A stretch of DNA of 64,000 nt from JAUVPB01 sp965223695 (GTDB taxonomy: Bacteria; Actinomycetota; Thermoleophilia; Gaiellales; Gaiellaceae). Below are positions 43,861-51,807 of this stretch, in pieces (the stretch's first letter is position 1; each line of letters starts with the position of its first letter). The stretch is taken from contig CBDCXJ010000023.1 of the NCBI GenBank assembly GCA_965223695.1, positions 225,845 to 289,844 on the forward strand. Direction: 5' to 3'. A program made the translations under genes and the position numbers. The notes beneath the pieces are model-generated. The model had not been told where the DNA came from. It saw nothing but the letters and a program-made list of their open reading frames with translations, and searched no databases.

Positions 43861-44552
43861 AGCGCCACCACGAGCGGTAGAACGACCGCGGCCGCCGCCA
43901 CAAGCCGGTCGCCCGTCGCCCAGCGTCGTCCGGGCAGCCGCGTTCGACCAGCTCGACCGAAGCCACGCGCCTCCATCGACTCGGCAAGTTTGAGGGCGCG
44001 CTCGAGCGAGCCGGCAACGAGCGGCGAGACGAGACGCGAACGGGCGCGTAGGCCCTCGACGGCGACCCCGCGCCCCCTGACTGCCTCGGCGAGGCCGAAG
44101 GCGTCGCGCTCGAGCGACGGAACGAGCCGGATCGCAAGCGCGGCAATGAACGCCGAGCGCCGCACACGCCCGGCCGCGGCCAGTAGCGCGTCGTGATCGA
44201 GGCGCAGCGCATAGACGGCGAACGCGAGCGCGACGGCTAGCAACCGGGTCGAGAAAAGCCCGGCCTCCACGATCTCTTCCCTCGTCACGTCGATGACGCC
44301 GAGGACAGGAACGATCGGGCCGCTCCAGAGGACCGACGTACCGTGGACTGCGAGGAAGGGCGAGAGCACAAAGACAGCGGCACTCGACATGAACGCGGCG
44401 ACCAGGTAGGGCCAGCGTCGCCTGGCGGGCGCGCGTAGCACGAGCACCAGCAGCACGGCGGCGATCGCGCCGCTGACCCAGACGTGCCGCGTCAGGAGCG
44501 CGGCCGCAGCGGTCCCCGCCAACAGCAAGCTCGCGGCGCCCGGGGCGATCAC
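43851..44552 (-). CDS. ECF transporter transmembrane component (EcfT)
   Basis: The 233-aa protein has four to five membrane helices and the two coupling-helix signatures of EcfT: FGLAEAVRGRGVA and KLAESMEARGFGRAG (the A-x-x-x-R-G type motifs that touch the ATPases). It links ATP hydrolysis to movement of the S component. The GTG overlaps the lipoprotein stop and its own stop overlaps the ATPase start, giving a tightly coupled operon. Confidence 0.85.
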   Translation of the reverse strand: MIAPGAASLLLAGTAAAALLTRHVWVSGAIAAVLLVLVLRAPARRRWPYLVAAFMSSAAVFVLSPFLAVHGTSVLWSGPIVPVLGVIDVTREEIVEAGLFSTRLLAVALAFAVYALRLDHDALLAAAGRVRRSAFIAALAIRLVPSLERDAFGLAEAVRGRGVAVEGLRARSRLVSPLVAGSLERALKLAESMEARGFGRAGRTRLPGRRWATGDRLVAAAAVVLPLVVALWL

Positions 44553-45463
44553 GGCTCGAGCACCTCACCTGCGTCGTTGAAGCGGGCGTCGTAGCGTCGC
44601 GCAATGATCTCGGGGCGGGCCATCAGCGCGGTGGCGGCGGCGCGGATCGCCGCCTCGTTCCCGGCGAGGACGAACCTCACGGCCGAGCCGTTGCCCGAAC
44701 CCATGCTTGCCGAGAGCTCCGCACCGTCGGCGTCGGTGCGTAGCACGAGCTCGAAGGCATGTGGCTTCGCCTTCGGGTCGTCCGGCGCGTTCATGCCGAG
44801 AAACATCTCGAGCTCGGCTGCAGTGGCCGCGAGCGCCGCGGGCCCGACCACACTCACGGGCCGTACGACGCCCTTCCAGCCGCGATGAAACGGCCGTGGA
44901 AACGCGCCGATCGCGATCGCCGGGTGGCCCGCGTCGTCGATCCAGCTGCGGCGGTCCCACCAGACGAGGTCGCCGGCCTCGACCTTGACCTCGGCGGCAC
45001 CGACGTCGGGCTCGATGCCGTTGATGAGGAAGAACCAGTCGATCTGACCGTCGGCATCGCCCTCGAGCCCGTCGATGCTCGTGACGAACCGGCCGCCGTA
45101 TCGGGTTTCGATCTCTGCGGCAGCCTCAAGGGCCTGAACTGCGGTTAGGCCCGGCTTCACCTCTTCGGCGCGGAGCAGATCGGCGCCAGCATCGCGCGTG
45201 ACCCAGACGGTGACGTCTGACGCCGAGAGCGCTGCTTCCGCCGCGTTCGCGGCCGGCGCCGGGGCCGGAGCGGGCGGGGCCGACCCTCGCGAGACGTCGT
45301 CTGGTGCGGGCGCGGCGTCGGCCTGCGCGGCTTGCGCTGCGTCAGCCTCGAGGGCCGGTGCGGCCTCGGCCGCCGGGGCTGCCACGCGATCGGACCCGCC
45401 GCAGCCGACAAGCACGGCCGCGAGCGCCAGAACGATCGCGACGGGAAGAGCTCCGCGAAGCAC
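44549..45463 (-). CDS. DUF4430 lipoprotein (transcobalamin beta-domain-like)
   Basis: The 304-aa protein starts at GTG 45463 with a lipoprotein signal ending in the lipobox LVGC. An Ala/Pro-rich linker (to about 90) and a DUF4430 domain follow: GLTAVQALEAAAEIETRYG, IDGLEGDADGQIDWFFLING and VEAGDLVWWDRRSW. DUF4430 is the beta domain of transcobalamin/intrinsic factor. An additional C-terminal domain (about 200-304) is not recognised. It is expected to be anchored outside the membrane next to the ECF complex. The GTG follows the previous stop by two bases. Confidence 0.8.
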   Translation of the reverse strand: MLRGALPVAIVLALAAVLVGCGGSDRVAAPAAEAAPALEADAAQAAQADAAPAPDDVSRGSAPPAPAPAPAANAAEAALSASDVTVWVTRDAGADLLRAEEVKPGLTAVQALEAAAEIETRYGGRFVTSIDGLEGDADGQIDWFFLINGIEPDVGAAEVKVEAGDLVWWDRRSWIDDAGHPAIAIGAFPRPFHRGWKGVVRPVSVVGPAALAATAAELEMFLGMNAPDDPKAKPHAFELVLRTDADGAELSASMGSGNGSAVRFVLAGNEAAIRAAATALMARPEIIARRYDARFNDAGEVLEP

Positions 45464-45465
45464 GA

Positions 45466-46149
45466 CTACTTCGCTCTCAGCACCTGCGAGCGCACGTGCC
45501 CTCGCTTGACCACCTGAGCCGTTTGCCAGTTCGTCGCGCAGAAGCGACCCGATTTCGATCGGATACGGCGACGGGCGTTGTCGAATCTGAAGACAACTTT
45601 CCTGGCACGCGTCGCCTTCCCCTTGGCGTTCACCGCCTGGGCGATCAGGCAGCCACGCTTGCGGATCAGATTCAGAGTGTCGGGACCGTCGAAGGTCTTG
45701 GGATCGAGCTTCGCCCAGTACCACAGCACCGAATCGCCGCTCTCGAGCACGACGTCGCCCGCACCCACCTCGGGGGCTGCGCCGTTGACCTTGAAGAACC
45801 AGCCCGCGCTGCCTCCTGAGCCAAACCGAGCGATGCGGTCAACGAATGACCCGAACGAGAAGAGCCGGAGGTTGTAGTTGAACTCGCCCGCGAGGCTCGC
45901 CGACTCGAGGGCACCGAGCGGCGTCGGAGCGACCACCTCGACCGTTGCGTCATCGGCGGCATGGAGCGAGCCCTGGAACGGTGTGAGCGTGCGCGAGCCG
46001 AAGATCGTTCGTGTCTTGCCCTCGACGCGGACCGTTACTTCGGTGCCGCTGCGACCGGTGGGAGTGTGTCCACCGGCGCTCGCCGACACGGCGAGACTCG
46101 CGGCGACGATGAACGCCACCAGAACAGGCATTGCGAAACGTGGGTGCAC
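45466..46149 (-). CDS. Secreted DUF4430 protein, first gene after the B12 riboswitch
   Basis: The 227-aa protein has a signal peptide (MPVLVAFIVAASLAVSASA) and a DUF4430-like domain: LHAADDATVEVVAPTPLGAL, GGSAGWFFKVNGAAPEVGAG and VLESGDSVLWYW. A basic C-terminal tail with two Cys follows. GTG at 46149 is preceded by AAGGAGG, which lies in the expression platform of the riboswitch. It is the first gene of the operon with the lipoprotein, ECF transporter and toroid protein. Confidence 0.8.
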   Translation of the reverse strand: MHPRFAMPVLVAFIVAASLAVSASAGGHTPTGRSGTEVTVRVEGKTRTIFGSRTLTPFQGSLHAADDATVEVVAPTPLGALESASLAGEFNYNLRLFSFGSFVDRIARFGSGGSAGWFFKVNGAAPEVGAGDVVLESGDSVLWYWAKLDPKTFDGPDTLNLIRKRGCLIAQAVNAKGKATRARKVVFRFDNARRRIRSKSGRFCATNWQTAQVVKRGHVRSQVLRAK

Positions 46150-46179
46150 GATTCCTCCTTCCCCGAGGGGTCGTTGCCC

Positions 46180-46322
46180 GGTGGTCGGGAGGTCTTCTGG
46201 CTCGGGGCCCCCACTCGCACCGTCTTCCCAGCTTCCGCCAGTGACGACGTGGTGCGGGTGCAACTCCCCATACAGCGGCGGGACCGCGCCGGCTTCTCAC
46301 CGGCTTCCCTTCGCCGACCACC
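46180..46322 (-). promoter_or_regulatory. Cobalamin riboswitch
   Basis: On the reverse strand the element has a perfect 9-bp P1 (GGTGGTCGG with CCGACCACC). It then shows the conserved core GGGAAGCCGGTGAGAAGCCG, CCCGCCGCTGTA and the B12 box GCCAGAAGACCTCCCGACC. The first start codon lies 31 nt downstream. The CCTCCC inside the B12 box can pair with the AGGAGG ribosome site, which suggests translational control. A small CCCC-TC-GGGG hairpin lies between them. Confidence 0.88.
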
Positions 46323-46391
46323 TCTCAGCTATGTGGGCGCGGAGGTTAGCAGGGCCAGATGCGATGTCGAGATGCGTGATTCTGCGGCGGC

Positions 46392-46397
46392 TACCCT
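46392..46397 (+). promoter_or_regulatory. -10 element of a leaderless promoter (VanZ gene)
   Basis: TACCCT, then GCGGCG, then GTG at 46404, with no ribosome site. Confidence 0.45.
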
Positions 46398-46403
46398 GCG
46401 GCG

Positions 46404-46865
46404 GTGCAGGCGCGCCGACTCAAGCCCTGGCTGCCGGCGATCGCCTGGGCCGCGCTGATCTTTGGGCTCAGCTCGATTCCGAGCCTCGGGACGGGACTGG
46501 GATTCTGGGACCTCCTGCTTCGCAAGCTCGCACATGCGGCCGAGTTCGGCCTGCTCGCGTTGTTGATCTGGTACCCCCTCCGCCGACAGTTGCCCGCCGC
46601 TGCTTCCGGTGCCGCAGCCCTGGGCGCGGCAGCCCTGGCCGCGGGATACGCCGCAACCGACGAGTACCACCAGACCTTCGTGTCGGGCCGCGTTGGGTCG
46701 GTCAGTGACTGGGCGATCGACACCGCGGGCGTCGTGATAACGCTCGCGGCCGTGCACCTGTGGCGGCAGCGACGAGGCCGCGCGCAGAACAAGTCGGATC
46801 GAGCTGATGCCGGCCCGAGAAGGCCGCCGACGGCGCAGGACGAAGTCACCGGGAACGCCCCGTGA
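46404..46865 (+). CDS. VanZ-like membrane protein
   Basis: The 153-aa protein has about four helices and the VanZ signatures LLRKLAHAAEFGLLALLIW and DEYHQTFVSGRVGSVSDW with AIDTAGVV. VanZ-like proteins occur widely; the original confers weak teicoplanin resistance by an unknown mechanism. GTG start, probably leaderless. The gene is divergent from the B12 operon and overlaps the next start (GTGA). Confidence 0.83.
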   Translation: MQARRLKPWLPAIAWAALIFGLSSIPSLGTGLGFWDLLLRKLAHAAEFGLLALLIWYPLRRQLPAAASGAAALGAAALAAGYAATDEYHQTFVSGRVGSVSDWAIDTAGVVITLAAVHLWRQRRGRAQNKSDRADAGPRRPPTAQDEVTGNAP

Positions 46866-47344
46866 CCGAGACCAGCATCGTCGTCGACCTCGACGGCGTC
46901 GTCGGCGATACGGGCCCCATCTGGGAGGCCTTTCTGGCGCACCTGGCACGGCGCTTCGCGGCGATCGAGCCGCTCGAGCCATCCGAGCTGGCAGCCGAGC
47001 GTACCGAGGCCGCTGAGCAGCTCGACACGTGGGCGGCTTCCGGTATTGGCGACTGGCGCGGGCAGCTCACCCGCTTCTGCGAGGACCACATGCCCGTCTA
47101 CCTGCGGACGGACGCGAAGGTGGCCGCGGCGCTGCGCAGCCTCGGCTCCGGTGGTGCCGACGTGAAGGTGGTATCCGACGCGCCGCAGGAGCTCGTCGAC
47201 GTTGCGGCGAGTCACCTCGGCCTCGTGCGGCTCGTGACGTCGTACCGAGGCGGCGTCCCGGCAGGCGAGCGCTGCGAAACCGTGGCGTCATACGTCGCTA
47301 CGCGTGCCGAGCTCGAGGCACTGCTCTCGGACGCGTCCGGCTAG
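46862..47344 (+). CDS. HAD-superfamily hydrolase-like protein
   Basis: The 160-aa protein starts with the HAD nucleophile motif VVDLDGVVGDT and has a small helical cap. A later VKVVSDAPQELVDVA gives motif II, but the motif III/IV Lys and Asp pair is not obvious, so it may be a minimal or divergent phosphatase. It is coupled to the VanZ gene by a 4-bp overlap. Confidence 0.7.
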   Translation: MTETSIVVDLDGVVGDTGPIWEAFLAHLARRFAAIEPLEPSELAAERTEAAEQLDTWAASGIGDWRGQLTRFCEDHMPVYLRTDAKVAAALRSLGSGGADVKVVSDAPQELVDVAASHLGLVRLVTSYRGGVPAGERCETVASYVATRAELEALLSDASG

Positions 47345-47386
47345 CGCTCTCGCGGGGGCGGCACCTGCCCGTGCCCGCGAGAACGC

Positions 47387-47878
47387 CTACTCGTCGCGGA
47401 GCGTCGCTCGAGCCCCGACCTCGATTCCCCACTGCTCGAACGCGCCCTGGTTGACCTCGAGTCCGAAGCGATAGGCGCTCGGCGGCTCGTACACCGGACA
47501 TGGCTCGGCCGCGCAGGGCTCCATGTCGACGATCGCAATGATCGCGCCGTCTGCAGCAATGAAGGCGAGCGAGAGCGGGATCAGTGTGTCCTTCATGTGG
47601 TACCCGGAGCTGACGTCCTGCTCGTTCACAAACAGCATGCCCTGATCCGGTGGCAAGCTCGTTCGGCCAGAGAGCCCCAGGGTGCGTTGAGGCCTGGAGT
47701 CGGCGACGTCTACGGCGATCTCCTTGCCCGCCGCGCCTTCGCCACGCAGCTCGAGCGTCGCGAGCGACTCCGACCGCGGCGACTCGATCGCCGGCGCCGG
47801 CCCGCTCTCGCTGGCTCCGCAGGCTCCGAGTAACGCGCCGGCTGCCGCGAGCAACAACGTGGCCAGGGCGGCGCGCAT
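47387..47878 (-). CDS. DUF192 lipoprotein
   Basis: The 163-aa protein has a lipoprotein signal (lipobox LGAC at about 17-20) and a full DUF192 domain: DSRPQRTLGLSGRTSLPPDQ, GMLFVNEQ, YHMKDTLIPLSLAFIAADG and YRFGLEVNQGAFEQWGI. The function of the domain is not established. ATG at 47878 follows TAGCCT by six bases, a leaderless arrangement. Confidence 0.85.
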   Translation of the reverse strand: MRAALATLLLAAAGALLGACGASESGPAPAIESPRSESLATLELRGEGAAGKEIAVDVADSRPQRTLGLSGRTSLPPDQGMLFVNEQDVSSGYHMKDTLIPLSLAFIAADGAIIAIVDMEPCAAEPCPVYEPPSAYRFGLEVNQGAFEQWGIEVGARATLRDE

Positions 47879-47884
47879 CCACCG

Positions 47885-47890
47885 AGGCTA
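47885..47890 (-). promoter_or_regulatory. -10 element of a leaderless promoter (DUF192 gene)
   Basis: TAGCCT on the reverse strand, then CGGTGG, then ATG. Confidence 0.45.
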
Positions 47891-47925
47891 GCGCTCTCGG
47901 CTGGCGTGGCTACCATTTGCGGACT

Positions 47926-48150
47926 GTGCCGGAAGGAAACGTCCTCGAAGATCGCCAGCTCGACGAGATCCTGTGCCGCCTCGACCGCATCGCGGGCGAG
48001 CTCGAGCGCCTGAACGAGCGGCTCGACACCCAGGACGGCATGCAGCGAATCGCCCACGAGGTGAGGACACTGAACGACTCGCTCCAGGCTCTCGCCTACG
48101 CCTCGCTCGGGGCCCAGACGGGGCCGGCAGTCAAGCGTCGCAGCGCCTAG
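47926..48150 (+). CDS. Small coiled-coil protein
   Basis: A 74-aa hydrophilic protein beginning PEGNVLEDRQLDEILCRLD, with heptad-like spacing through RIAGELERLNERLDTQDG and RTLNDSLQALAYA. No known family is recognised. TACCAT lies nine bases before the GTG. It is divergent from the DUF192 gene. Confidence 0.6.
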   Translation: MPEGNVLEDRQLDEILCRLDRIAGELERLNERLDTQDGMQRIAHEVRTLNDSLQALAYASLGAQTGPAVKRRSA

Positions 48151-48195
48151 CGTCACTGCGCCCTAGCCGCGGCGCCTGCGGCCATCTGTGCCCCG

Positions 48196-50295
48196 CTAGG
48201 CCGTCGCTGCCGCGGTCTCGCGCTCGCGCCGGGCCGGACGCAGCCCGGTCACATCGACACGGTTGTCATGGAACGTGGGCGAACCGCCCATGTCGGCATC
48301 GCGCTCGGGCGTCGTCGCGTTCGCATTCGCGCCACCGCCCAGCAGCCGTGGCCAGTGTGACTTGTAGAGGAAGGCGACGCCGGGCGCGGTCGCGTCGTCG
48401 ATGGTGACGACGGCCTCAAACTCGCCGCGGTCGTTGTGGACGAGGATCGGGTCGCCCTCGTCGAGCTCGCGCTCGCAGGCGTCTTCGGGATTGAGATGAA
48501 CCGCAAGCGGCCCCGTCTTCTTTCGGTGCCACGACAGGCTTGCGAACGTCGAGTTGACGAAGAAGCGGCTGGCTGGACAGAGCAACACCAGCGGGTAGCG
48601 CTCGCCGAGCGCCGCATCGGCCGCCTCGTAGGGAGCCGTGTAGCCAGGCAGCGGGTCGAGACCCAGGCTGGTGAGACCGTCGCTGCGAAGCAGCACCTTG
48701 CCGTCATTTGTCGGAAAGCCACCCTCGGCGAACGGGGCCGTCCCGGTCGGGTAGGGCACGATCCGCATCCAGCCTTTCGAGCGCAGGGTCTCGAGCGTCA
48801 CGCCTGCCTCTCGGCAACCGTCGGTGTCGAGCAGCTGGCGCGCGATCTCGAGGTCGCTGTCATGCAGGCGCGGGTGGTCGAGACCGAGCGCGGTCGCGAT
48901 CCGGCGGAAGATCTCGGTGTTCGACAGGCACTCGCCCGGGGGCTCGATCGCGGGCTCGTTCCAGGCGATGTACATATGCCCGTAGGCCGGCTGCAGGTCG
49001 ATGTGTTCAGGCTGCATCGTCGCCGGCAGCACGATGTCGGCAAAGGCGGCCGTATCGGTCATCCGATGCTCGAGCACGACCGTGAAGAGGTCCTCGCGCT
49101 CGAGCCCCTCGTGAACGAGCGTCTGGTTCGGATTCGAGGCGCCCGGGTTGGCGTTGAAGACGACCATCGCGCGCACGGGCGGGTCGTCGTACTCGGTCAG
49201 CGCCTCGCCGAGGCGCGACATGTTGATCGTCCGCGCCGCGGGTTGCTCGAGATCTGGTGGCGAGACCGTCGCCTCTTGCGCAAGCGGGAAATGCCCGCCG
49301 ACGGTCGCGACCGCGCCTCCGCCGACGTGACGCCAATCGCCCGTCACAGCCGGAATCGAGAGAACGGCCCGGTACGCAGCACCGGCGCCACCGTGACGTT
49401 GTAGGCCGAGCCCCAGCCGCTGAACGGCCGGACGCGTCGTTGCCAGTCGCTGGCCGAGCGTCGAGATCTGCTCCTCGGAGACACCGGTGACCTCGGAGAC
49501 ACGAGCGACAGGCCACTCGTCGAGCCGGGCAGCCAGCTCCGGCCAGCCGACAGCGTGCTGCTCGAGCCAGGCGACGTCGTGCGCACCTTCGTCGACGACG
49601 ACGCGCATAAAGCCCAGCGCCAGCGCGCCGTCGGTGCCCGGGCGCAGCTGAACGTGCTCGTCCGAGCGATCGGCCGTGTCCGTGCGCAGCGGGTCGATCA
49701 CGACCACGTGGGCTCCTGCCTCGCGCGCCTCCAGAATGAACTTCCACTGGTGGACGTTGGAGTTGAGCAGGTTGCCGCCCCAGATCATGATCAGCCGCGA
49801 GTGCGCGAGATCCTCGGGGTCGACACCCACCTTGCCGCCAAACGTGCTTTCGAGCGCGGCCGTGGAGGCGGCAGAGCAGATCGTCGTGCCTAGTCGTGAG
49901 CCACCGAGTGCGGCAAACAGGCGCGGGCCGAGCGTCCAGCCCTGCACCAGCCCCATCGTGCCCGCGTAGTAGTACGGAAGGATCGACTCGGGCCCGGCTT
50001 CGTCGATGGCTCGCTGGAGACCGGCGGCGACGGCTTCGATCGCTTCGTCCCAGCTGATCCTCTCGAACTGGGCCGAGCCCTTCGGCCCGACGCGACGCAT
50101 CGGGTAAAGCAGGCGCTCGGGATCGTGCAGCGCATCGAGGTAGCGGTTGACCTTCCCGCAGAGCGCGCCTCGCGTGAACGGGTGCTCGCGGTCACCGCGC
50201 AGACTGACCGCGCGGCCGTCGTCATCGACCTCGATCTGCCAGGCGCACGTGTCCGGGCAGTCGAGCGGGCATGCGCCCTGGACGAACCGCGTCAT
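48196..50295 (-). CDS. Molybdopterin-dependent oxidoreductase (DMSO reductase family)
   Basis: The 699-aa protein begins with a 4Fe-4S site (ACPLDCPDTCAW, then GALCGKV) and continues with SRLGTTICSAASTAALESTF, LIMIWGGNLLNSNVHQW and VVIDPLRT (cofactor binding), ending with the fourth-domain stretch VHLNPEDACERELDEGDPIL. No TAT signal is seen, so it is probably cytosolic. The Mo ligand position has Ser or another residue, not Cys/Sec. The substrate is unknown; relatives are annotated as formate dehydrogenase-like. Its ATG overlaps the stop of the GNAT-like gene. Confidence 0.88.
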   Translation of the reverse strand: MTRFVQGACPLDCPDTCAWQIEVDDDGRAVSLRGDREHPFTRGALCGKVNRYLDALHDPERLLYPMRRVGPKGSAQFERISWDEAIEAVAAGLQRAIDEAGPESILPYYYAGTMGLVQGWTLGPRLFAALGGSRLGTTICSAASTAALESTFGGKVGVDPEDLAHSRLIMIWGGNLLNSNVHQWKFILEAREAGAHVVVIDPLRTDTADRSDEHVQLRPGTDGALALGFMRVVVDEGAHDVAWLEQHAVGWPELAARLDEWPVARVSEVTGVSEEQISTLGQRLATTRPAVQRLGLGLQRHGGAGAAYRAVLSIPAVTGDWRHVGGGAVATVGGHFPLAQEATVSPPDLEQPAARTINMSRLGEALTEYDDPPVRAMVVFNANPGASNPNQTLVHEGLEREDLFTVVLEHRMTDTAAFADIVLPATMQPEHIDLQPAYGHMYIAWNEPAIEPPGECLSNTEIFRRIATALGLDHPRLHDSDLEIARQLLDTDGCREAGVTLETLRSKGWMRIVPYPTGTAPFAEGGFPTNDGKVLLRSDGLTSLGLDPLPGYTAPYEAADAALGERYPLVLLCPASRFFVNSTFASLSWHRKKTGPLAVHLNPEDACERELDEGDPILVHNDRGEFEAVVTIDDATAPGVAFLYKSHWPRLLGGGANANATTPERDADMGGSPTFHDNRVDVTGLRPARRERETAAATA

Positions 50296-50663
50296 GCGCC
50301 GACGGTAGCAGAGGCCCTGTCGCGCCTCCAGCCGCTCCAGAGACCCGGGTGGGACGCGCCGGCGGCCGCGATCTGAGCCGCCCGGAGCCGCAGAAGCTCG
50401 ACGGCGTCGGCGGCGGGGACGAACGGGTCGGAAACCGCGTCGCCCGACCCGAGAGCACGTGCGGCCCAGAGCGCACCGTCGACCTCGGCCACGAGCAGCG
50501 GGCCGCCTGGAAGCGGGCGCTCGTCGAGCGCGGCGACGCGCTCCAGTGCAGGGCCATCGCCGGCCTCAGCCCACCTGACTTCGATCGAGGCAGCCACGCT
50601 GACGCGCGCCGGCGATCGGCGTGAGAACACGGAGTGAAGCGACGGGAGCCTCGGCATCTGCAT
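50292..50663 (-). CDS. Small GNAT-like domain protein
   Basis: The 123-aa protein holds VRWAEAGDGPALERVAALDE, GPLLVAEVDGALWAARALGS and AVSDPFVPAADAVELLRLRA, a truncated acetyltransferase-like unit common in this actinobacterial group. The acetyl-CoA P-loop is missing, so activity is doubtful. The start (ATG 50663 or 50657) is uncertain. It is coupled to the molybdopterin oxidoreductase by ATGA. Confidence 0.6.
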   Translation of the reverse strand: MQMPRLPSLHSVFSRRSPARVSVAASIEVRWAEAGDGPALERVAALDERPLPGGPLLVAEVDGALWAARALGSGDAVSDPFVPAADAVELLRLRAAQIAAAGASHPGLWSGWRRDRASATVGA

Positions 50664-50759
50664 GACGTGTAAACGCCCAGCCGGGCTCCGGTGTGAGACA
50701 CCGGCCGGACGTGCTCTCAGTGTCGTCGCGCGAGGACATAAGCACAAATCGATGTTACG

Positions 50760-51713
50760 ATGATGTTCATTAGCACGACTGATTGGAACGGCCTCGAACT
50801 ACGGCATTTCGCCGCGCTTTCGACGATCGCCGAGGAGGGCTCGTTCGGCAAGGCTGCACGAACGCTCGGGTACACCCAGTCGGCGATCAGCCAGCAGATC
50901 GCGTCGATGGAGCGGATCGTCGGGACTCGCCTACTCGAGCGCCCGGGTGGCCCACGGCCTGTTGCGCTGACCGAGGCCGGAGAGCTCCTTCTCACCCACG
51001 CCGACGCAATTCAGGCGCGGCTTGCGGCCGCGCGCGCCGACTTCGACGCCCTGACCTCGGGTCGGGCCGGAACACTTCGCGTCGGCACGTACCAGAGCGT
51101 CGGCGCGACGATCGTGCCCGCAGTCCTTCAGCGCCTGCGCACGGAGTGGCCCGGCATCAACGTCGATCTCCGCGAGGCCAACGGCGACCAGGAGCTCCTG
51201 ACCGCCGTCGAGCGGGGCGAGCTGGATCTCGCGTTCACGGTGATCCCGCTCACCGACGGGCCGCTCGACTCGCGCGTCGTGTTGCACGATCCGCGTGTCC
51301 TCATCGTTCCGCTCGACTCGCCGCTGGCAGAGCTCGACGATCCACCGCCGCTGACTGAGCTGCGCGGCGAGCCGATGATCGCGTTCAAAGACACCTGCTG
51401 CCGCGACGTGATCCTGACCACCCAGCACATGGAAGCGGCCGGGTTCCGTCAGAACGTGGTCTTCCGCACCGAGGACAACGGCACCCTCCAGGGACTCGTC
51501 GCAGCGGGCATGGGCTCGGCGATCATCCCCCGCCTCGTCGTCGACCCGAGCCGCGGTGACGTCGGCATCCTCCCTCTCGACGACAAGCTGCCACCCCGCC
51601 GCATCGCCATCGCCTGGCACAGCGAGCGGTATCGCTCGCCAGCCGCCGACGCGTTCGTGCAGTGCACGGTGGACATCTGCGAGTCGTTCGCCGCGCAAAG
51701 CGAAGCGGCGTAG
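50760..51713 (+). CDS. LysR-family transcriptional regulator
   Basis: The 317-aa protein has an N-terminal winged HTH (LELRHFAALSTIAEEGSFGK, AARTLGYTQSAISQQIASME) and a LysR-type effector domain (GTLRVGTYQSVGATIVPAVL, GELDLAFTVIPL). It binds DNA as a tetramer and responds to a small molecule. It is divergent from the GNAT/molybdopterin pair and may control it. ATG start; no ribosome site visible. Confidence 0.88.
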   Translation: MMFISTTDWNGLELRHFAALSTIAEEGSFGKAARTLGYTQSAISQQIASMERIVGTRLLERPGGPRPVALTEAGELLLTHADAIQARLAAARADFDALTSGRAGTLRVGTYQSVGATIVPAVLQRLRTEWPGINVDLREANGDQELLTAVERGELDLAFTVIPLTDGPLDSRVVLHDPRVLIVPLDSPLAELDDPPPLTELRGEPMIAFKDTCCRDVILTTQHMEAAGFRQNVVFRTEDNGTLQGLVAAGMGSAIIPRLVVDPSRGDVGILPLDDKLPPRRIAIAWHSERYRSPAADAFVQCTVDICESFAAQSEAA

Positions 51714-51781
51714 CGCCCGCCGTCCCCGCCGCCGATGCGGACCCACCGCACCGGTCCGGACCCGCGCCGTCTTTCGCCGCC

Positions 51782-51802
51782 GATGCCGGCTTAGCCGGCG
51801 TC
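51782..51802. terminator. Bidirectional hairpin between lysR and hppA
   Basis: GATGCCGGC TTA GCCGGCGTC forms a 9-bp stem (one G-T pair) between the two convergent genes. Confidence 0.6.
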
Positions 51803-51807
51803 GGCTA

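Noticed and set aside
43990..44604. Long upstream extension of the ECF ATPase frame
   Set aside because: Residues before the GTG at 43860 are an out-of-frame reading of ecfT; homology begins at 43860.
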